From: Lachnospiraceae bacterium UBA1251
GTDB taxonomy: Bacteria > Bacillota > Clostridia > Lachnospirales > Lachnospiraceae
Length of the DNA: 9,005 bases
Assembly (NCBI GenBank): GCA_002308255.1
Contig: DBVZ01000083.1
Coordinates: 1-9,005, forward strand
Direction: 5' to 3'
Part shown: positions 5,519 through 9,005 of the stretch, one piece after another
How the letters are laid out: every line of letters begins with the position of its first letter
How positions within the stretch are numbered: the stretch's first letter is position 1
The notes under the pieces: generated by a model
What the model was told of the DNA's origin: nothing
Databases searched by the model: none
Seen by the model: only the letters and a program-made list of their open reading frames with translations
Position numbers and translations under genes: made by a program

Positions 5519-7090
5519 TTATATTCTGTACAATTCCCTGTATTTCCCTTCCAGATACCGGAAATAGTATTCCTCCGAAAACGGTTCCCCGCAGGCGCGG
5601 GCGATGGCCTCCTCCAGGGTGTACAGCGCACCGGTTTTGTGAACGTGTTCCCCGAGCCAGTCCTCGATCCTGTCGATCCGTCCCTCGCGGAGACTGCCCG
5701 GCACGTCGATCTGCTCACTCATTTTCGAAAACATCTGCGCCGCTGCCGCGCTTCCCAGCGCGTAGGTCGGAAAATACCCGAAATACGCATACGGCCAGTG
5801 CATGTCCTGCAGGATCCCCTCGGCTGCATTTGACGGACAGATCCCAAGATACTCTTTGTATTTGACGTTCCATGCTTCTTCCAGATCCGCCGCGCGCAGG
5901 GATCCGTCCATCATCTCTTTTTCCAGTTCATAACGGACCATGATGTGCAGCGGATAAGTCACTTCATCCGCTTCCGTACGGATCGGGGAGACCTTGACCG
6001 CATTTGCGGCGCGCCGGAACTGTTCCGCCGTGATCCCGTGAAGCTGCTCCGGAAAGACCTCTTGCATTTCCGGGAACAGCGTCTCCCAGAACGCCAGAGA
6101 GCGGGCAAGATGATTCTCGGTCAGGCGTGACTGTGATTCGTTCATTCCGGCACTCATGCCGTACGCGATGGCCGTGCGTTCAAAGCGCTCTTCCAGATGA
6201 TGGGTAAAATAGGCGTGTCCGATCTCATGGACCGTCGAAAATACTGCCTGTACGGGATTATTTTCGCGATATTTTGTCGTGATCCGCACGTCTCCCCGGC
6301 ATACGGGCGTCGTCAGCGGATGCTCCGATTCGGAAAGCCTTCCCCAGTCATCGGTAAATCCCATATATTCCGTCACGCGTCTCATGAAGATCCGCTGCTG
6401 CTCCGCCGGAAATCTCTGGTGCAGAAAATCATCACGGATAGGTTCTGCCTCCATAATCTCCCGGAGAAGAGGCACGATGCGAGCCTTCATTCCGTCAAAA
6501 AAGCGGTCATAGCGAACTCGGTTCCAGCCGGGCTGGTGCTCTTCCAGCATGAAATCATAAAGCGACTGTTTTTTAAACGGCTGCCCGGCCTGCTCTTCCC
6601 CTGCTTTCAGCGCCGTGATCTCTTTATATGATCGCAGCAGAGCATCAAGATACGGCGCATAGGCCTTATAATCCGCCGTTTCTCCCTCCGCTTTCGCCGC
6701 AAGCCACGCCCGGATCGAATCCTCAAGGATCCTTGCGTGCGCAAGGGCTTTCTCCGCCGGGATCATGCGGTCTTTCTTCAGCCTCGCGAGCGTCAGGCGG
6801 ATCTCTGCCGCTTTTTCCTCGCCGAAAATCCCTCTGCAGTTTTCTCCCTGCGCCGTACTCTCCCCGGAAACGTCTTCCTCTGAAAGCGACAGCAGGATCT
6901 CATACATCGAATCATCCCGCAAAAGACGTTCATATTCTCCGGCGAGAACGGACCTCATTTCCATGCGGTACGCGCTTCCCTGTGAAGGCGCGGAATCATT
7001 ATCCAGCCGGGTTATGATCAGCGCCGTCCGGAAAGCATTCAGCCGCTCTCTCCATTCACAGAATTTCTGCCATTTTTCATTCCTGGTCAT
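5519..7090 (-). CDS. M32 family metallocarboxypeptidase (carboxypeptidase Taq type)
   Basis: The protein has 523 residues from ATG at 7090. It removes C-terminal residues from peptides in the cytosol using one metal ion. The zinc motif HEIGH is at residues 288-292 (H288, E289, H292). The third ligand, E318, is in MNESQSRLTEN. Other M32 signatures are IRTEADEVTYPLHI (370-383), the LQDMHWPYAYFGYFPTYALG region (427-446) and the conserved RYELE. Length is normal (about 500). The ATG at 7090 is preferred over an in-frame TTG at 7117 because GGGAGGG lies eight bases before it and nothing suitable precedes the TTG. It is convergent with the GntR operon and divergent from the Sel1-like gene. Its promoter carries a tandem repeat over the start point and the leader has a strong hairpin, both suggesting regulation. 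Family is certain; physiological peptides are unknown. Confidence 0.96.
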   Translation of the reverse strand: MTRNEKWQKFCEWRERLNAFRTALIITRLDNDSAPSQGSAYRMEMRSVLAGEYERLLRDDSMYEILLSLSEEDVSGESTAQGENCRGIFGEEKAAEIRLTLARLKKDRMIPAEKALAHARILEDSIRAWLAAKAEGETADYKAYAPYLDALLRSYKEITALKAGEEQAGQPFKKQSLYDFMLEEHQPGWNRVRYDRFFDGMKARIVPLLREIMEAEPIRDDFLHQRFPAEQQRIFMRRVTEYMGFTDDWGRLSESEHPLTTPVCRGDVRITTKYRENNPVQAVFSTVHEIGHAYFTHHLEERFERTAIAYGMSAGMNESQSRLTENHLARSLAFWETLFPEMQEVFPEQLHGITAEQFRRAANAVKVSPIRTEADEVTYPLHIMVRYELEKEMMDGSLRAADLEEAWNVKYKEYLGICPSNAAEGILQDMHWPYAYFGYFPTYALGSAAAAQMFSKMSEQIDVPGSLREGRIDRIEDWLGEHVHKTGALYTLEEAIARACGEPFSEEYYFRYLEGKYRELYRI

Positions 7091-7098
7091 CCGTTTGT

Positions 7099-7105
7099 CC
7101 CTCCC
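7099..7105 (-). promoter_or_regulatory. RBS fixing the M32 start
   Basis: GGGAGGG on the minus strand lies eight bases before ATG 7090. This site decides against the longer TTG start at 7117. Confidence 0.8.
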
Positions 7106-7133
7106 GGCTGTTTCCAAAGGAGTCGTTTTTTAC

Positions 7134-7158
7134 AGGCGCGCCTCTATAGGCGGCGCCT
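7134..7158 (-). promoter_or_regulatory. GC-rich hairpin in the M32 mRNA leader
   Basis: AGGCGCGCCT (7134-7143), a four-base loop CTAT, and AGGC-G-GCGCCT (7148-7158) form a 10-bp stem with one bulged G. It lies in the roughly 124-base leader of the carboxypeptidase mRNA, upstream of the RBS. Neither strand has a following T run, so it is not a terminator by itself. It may stabilise the mRNA or take part in regulation. Confidence 0.5.
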
Positions 7159-7185
7159 CGTTTCAGGCTTCCTCCGGGAAACAAA

Positions 7186-7223
7186 ACTCTGTACGAGAAT
7201 GACTACTCTGTACGAAAATGACT
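7186..7223. repeat. Two 19-bp tandem repeats over the M32 transcription start
   Basis: ACTCTGTACGAGAATGACT (7186-7204) and ACTCTGTACGAAAATGACT (7205-7223) differ at one base and abut exactly. On the minus strand they begin inside the -10 and extend past the predicted start point near 7214. A 19-bp period is close to two helical turns. This placement fits a paired binding site for a repressor acting on the carboxypeptidase gene; the protein is unknown. Confidence 0.75.
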
Positions 7224-7250
7224 ATAGCCGCGTAGCTTCTTAAATGTCAA
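7221..7250 (-). promoter_or_regulatory. Promoter of the M32 carboxypeptidase gene
   Basis: On the minus strand, consensus TTGACA (7250-7245), an 18-base spacer and TATAGT (7226-7221) form a strong sigma-A promoter. It points to the carboxypeptidase, with a start point near 7214 and a leader of about 124 bases. Confidence 0.8.
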
Positions 7251-7319
7251 GACGGTTTCCGGGGCAGGCCGGAGCGGGACAGATCCGGTTCGTTTCCGAA
7301 TTTCTGCCAAGCTGGATCC

Positions 7320-7395
7320 CTGCCGGGCCGGATCATTTCCGATCCGGTGACAGATTTCTGCCGGGGCGGATCATTTCCGATCCGGTGACAGATTC
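7320..7395. repeat. Two 38-bp tandem repeats upstream of the Sel1-like gene
   Basis: Unit 1 is 7320-7357 and unit 2 is 7358-7395. They differ at only two positions (C/G near the start, T/C at the last base). Each holds an inverted repeat, (C)CGGATC-ATTTCC-GATCCG(G), at 7328-7347 and 7367-7384. Degenerate pieces of the same unit are visible upstream: CTGCCAAGCTGGATCC at 7304-7319, and the CGGTTCGTTTCCGAATTT stretch near 7286-7303. The array ends nine bases before the -35 box of the next promoter. Confidence 0.85.
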
Positions 7396-7403
7396 AAACC
7401 ATA

Positions 7404-7432
7404 TTGAAAATTAGATGCCGTGAAACTATAAT
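7404..7432 (+). promoter_or_regulatory. Promoter of the Sel1/TPR-like gene
   Basis: TTGAAA (7404-7409), a 17-base spacer and perfect TATAAT (7427-7432) form a near-consensus sigma-A promoter with a start point near 7439. The RBS AAAGGA (7453-7458) lies eight bases before ATG 7467. An overlapping out-of-frame ATG at 7460 is too close to the RBS. Confidence 0.85.
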
Positions 7433-7466
7433 GAGGAAAGATTCTGTCTGAGAAAGGATATGAAAA

Positions 7467-8552
7467 ATGAACCGCTTTCAATGTGACAGCAGTTATCTCA
7501 CTTTTCTGAATGATTACAGCGAACAGATCGTCGCGCGTGTCGGCGTCTTCTCTCCGAGCGCGGAGCGCGAAGTCCTGTGCATGTCCGATTCGGGAAATAC
7601 CGTCGCTTCCAAGCTTTACGGCGATCTTATTTTTTATAAAAAGATCCTCCGCCAAGCACCCTGCCGCGACGCGTTCGATCTTTACATGAAATCAGCGGCC
7701 ATCAGCATCCGGGAGGACGGCTCCTGGGGATGCGGGGCGGAGGCATTTCCCCTCGCTTTCTGGTCGGTCGGCTACTATCTTGTGAATTACCGCCGCGATT
7801 CTTTCTTAAAGGAGTGCGAGGAGATCCCGCTGATCGAGGGAATGACGATTTCCGAAAGGCTCGGCACAGCATTGGAACTAGCTGTTTCCTGCATCGACTA
7901 TACCGGCGCCTCGGAGGCGGTCAATCTGACCGGCCGCATTCTGGTGGAGATCGCGGGAAATGAGGAACTCTTTGCCCGGCTCCTGCCTTTTATTTCAGAC
8001 AATCTCGCCCACCGGGCCTTCCCTGCTGTCTCCCTTCAGACCGGCAGCTGCGGTACAGCATCCGAATGTGCCGCTCTCGCAAAGAATTTTTTCGAGACCG
8101 CCGCACAGCAGGGATATGTCTATGCCTGCAACAATCTGGCCGTTGCAGAGGCGGAAAAGGCCTTCACTCTGAAAAATGCACAGACAACCGGTTCCGGGGA
8201 AAACGAGAGCGATCTGGATAAGGCTGTAAAGAACTACATTTATTACCTGACGATCGCGGCTGATAAATATGAGCCATACGCGGCCAACCGGCTCGGACTC
8301 TTCTACAAGACCGGCGAAGTCCGCTGCCCGGCAGGGAAAGTGTTCTTTAAGAAATATATCAATTCTCAGCTCGCCAAAGAATATTTTATGAAGGCGACCG
8401 TTTATCCGGATTCCAACTCCGCCTGGGCATATTATAACCTGCTCAAATTCTATCCTCTGGAATATGACCAGAACCTGGAACTCATGGGAGAGTATATGGA
8501 TACGATCAAGATCCTGAATCCCAAGGTGTATGATCTTGTACTGGATCTTTGA
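7467..8552 (+). CDS. Sel1/TPR-like repeat protein of unknown function
   Basis: The protein has 361 residues. No catalytic motif, signal peptide or membrane span is evident. Several helix pairs have the Sel1/TPR look: ASKLYGDLIFYKKIL with AFDLYMKSAAI (residues 47-80), AKNFFETAAQQGYVYACNNLAVAEAEK (about 208-234), YIYYLTIAADKYEPYAANRLGLFYKTG (about 252-280), and AKEYFMKATVYPDSNSAWAYYNLLKF (about 298-325). The middle part is more irregular. This fold normally acts as an adaptor for protein partners. The gene is monocistronic: it has its own strong promoter, a palindromic terminator after it, and repeat arrays on both sides. The open frame, promoter, RBS and terminator make the gene convincing; repeat assignment is by eye and the function is unknown. 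Confidence 0.8.
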   Translation: MNRFQCDSSYLTFLNDYSEQIVARVGVFSPSAEREVLCMSDSGNTVASKLYGDLIFYKKILRQAPCRDAFDLYMKSAAISIREDGSWGCGAEAFPLAFWSVGYYLVNYRRDSFLKECEEIPLIEGMTISERLGTALELAVSCIDYTGASEAVNLTGRILVEIAGNEELFARLLPFISDNLAHRAFPAVSLQTGSCGTASECAALAKNFFETAAQQGYVYACNNLAVAEAEKAFTLKNAQTTGSGENESDLDKAVKNYIYYLTIAADKYEPYAANRLGLFYKTGEVRCPAGKVFFKKYINSQLAKEYFMKATVYPDSNSAWAYYNLLKFYPLEYDQNLELMGEYMDTIKILNPKVYDLVLDL

Positions 8553-8629
8553 TCTTGGTTTTGGGCTGCGGCCTGACATCTGTTCTCTCTATCCTTCATG
8601 GATTTTAGTGAGTTTAGCAGATTTTAGTC

Positions 8630-8657
8630 AAAAACGCGGGTGTACACCCGCGTTTTT
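8630..8657. terminator. Perfect palindromic (bidirectional) terminator
   Basis: A perfect 28-bp palindrome: arm AAAAACGCGGGTGT (8630-8643) followed by its exact complement (8644-8657) ending in five T. As RNA the stem CGCGGGTG with a U tail fits rho-independent termination of the Sel1-like gene 78 bases upstream. Because it is symmetric it can also terminate transcripts entering from the right. The preceding stretch contains a GATTTTAGT direct repeat (8601-8609 and 8620-8628). Confidence 0.88.
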
Positions 8658-9005
8658 GTTCTCTCACATCTGCTTCAACCCGTTTTAGATGTGGGCAGCA
8701 GATTTCGTAGATTTCCATCTTCGTTCCTGCTCTCTCTCATCTTCCCCGTTCCGGTTCAGATGTGGGTAGCAGATTTCGTAGATTTCCATCTTCATTCCTG
8801 CTCTCTCTCATCTTCCACGTTCCGGTTTAGATGTGGACAGCAGTTTTCAAAGATTTCTATCTTCATTCCTGTTCTCCCACATCTTCCCCGACCCGATTCA
8901 GATGTGGACAGCAGTTTTCAAAGATTTCTATCTTCATTCCTGTTCTCCCACATCTTCCCCGACCCGATTCAGATGTGGGCAGCAGTTTTCAAAGATTTCT
9001 ATCTT
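8657..9005. repeat. 71-bp tandem repeat array (continues past window)
   Basis: Units begin with AGATGTGG at 8687, 8758, 8829, 8900 and 8971, an exact 71-base period. A partial unit (8657-8686) starts at the end of the palindromic terminator, and the last unit is cut by the window edge. The units at 8829 and 8900 are identical. The units at 8687 and 8758 differ from each other at four positions and from the later pair at about a dozen. Conserved parts are the dyad CCCACATCT (15-base loop) AGATGTGGG across each junction and AAGAT-TTCT-ATCTT inside each unit. The whole unit is conserved, so there are no CRISPR-like unique spacers. No gene is seen here. Confidence 0.93.

Noticed and set aside
7091..7117. 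TTG start of the M32 gene at 7117
   Set aside because: No RBS precedes it; GGGAGGG is eight bases before ATG 7090.
7995..8579. Minus-strand 194-codon open frame opposite the Sel1-like gene
   Set aside because: No RBS, no recognisable domain, fully antisense to a gene with a promoter, RBS and terminator.
8657..9005. CRISPR array
   Set aside because: Units are tandem at 71 bp with the whole unit conserved, so no unique spacers, and there are no cas genes nearby.

Overview
The window reads as an ordinary chromosomal segment of a moderately GC-rich member of the Bacillota (Firmicutes), most likely an anaerobic Clostridia-type organism. This is an inference from the gene families (LexA with a winged helix and S24 domain, ammonia-type NadE, FCD-type GntR, M32 carboxypeptidase), the strong AGGAGG-like ribosome binding sites, TTG starts and classical sigma-A promoters. 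No transposase, phage gene, tRNA, rRNA or CRISPR array was seen.

Layout. Positions 1-80 (minus) hold the first 26 codons of a P-loop ATPase that runs off the left edge. It is divergent from a LexA-like self-cleaving repressor (250-864, plus), and both have recognisable promoters in the 170-base gap. After 253 bases with little visible structure comes a two-gene unit: a small Sel1-like protein (1118-1405) and NH3-dependent NAD+ synthase (1420-2208). This unit ends in a partly duplicated nadE tail and a strong, branched rho-independent terminator (2284-2359).

A second promoter (2414-2443) starts a tightly overlapping three-gene operon: an enolase-superfamily (mandelate racemase/muconate lactonising type) enzyme, an opine-dehydrogenase-family oxidoreductase and a GntR/FCD regulator. 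The overlaps imply translational coupling and one pathway, probably the epimerisation or dehydration plus NAD(P)-linked oxidation or reduction of an amino-acid-derived acid. The regulator probably senses a related carboxylate. The substrate cannot be read from sequence. A short GC hairpin follows.

Convergent to this operon lies an M32 metallocarboxypeptidase (7090-5519, minus). Its consensus promoter has a 19-bp tandem repeat lying over the predicted start point, and its leader contains a strong hairpin. Divergent from it is a 361-residue Sel1/TPR-like protein (7467-8552, plus). It has a near-consensus promoter directly preceded by two 38-bp tandem repeats and is followed by a perfect 28-bp palindromic terminator.

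The right end (8657-9005) is filled by a 71-bp tandem array with conserved inverted repeats that continues past the window edge. The repeats around the last two genes (19, 38 and 71 bp) and the uncharacterised epimerase/opine-dehydrogenase operon are the parts most worth a second look. I did not find a clear-cut new defence or mobile system.
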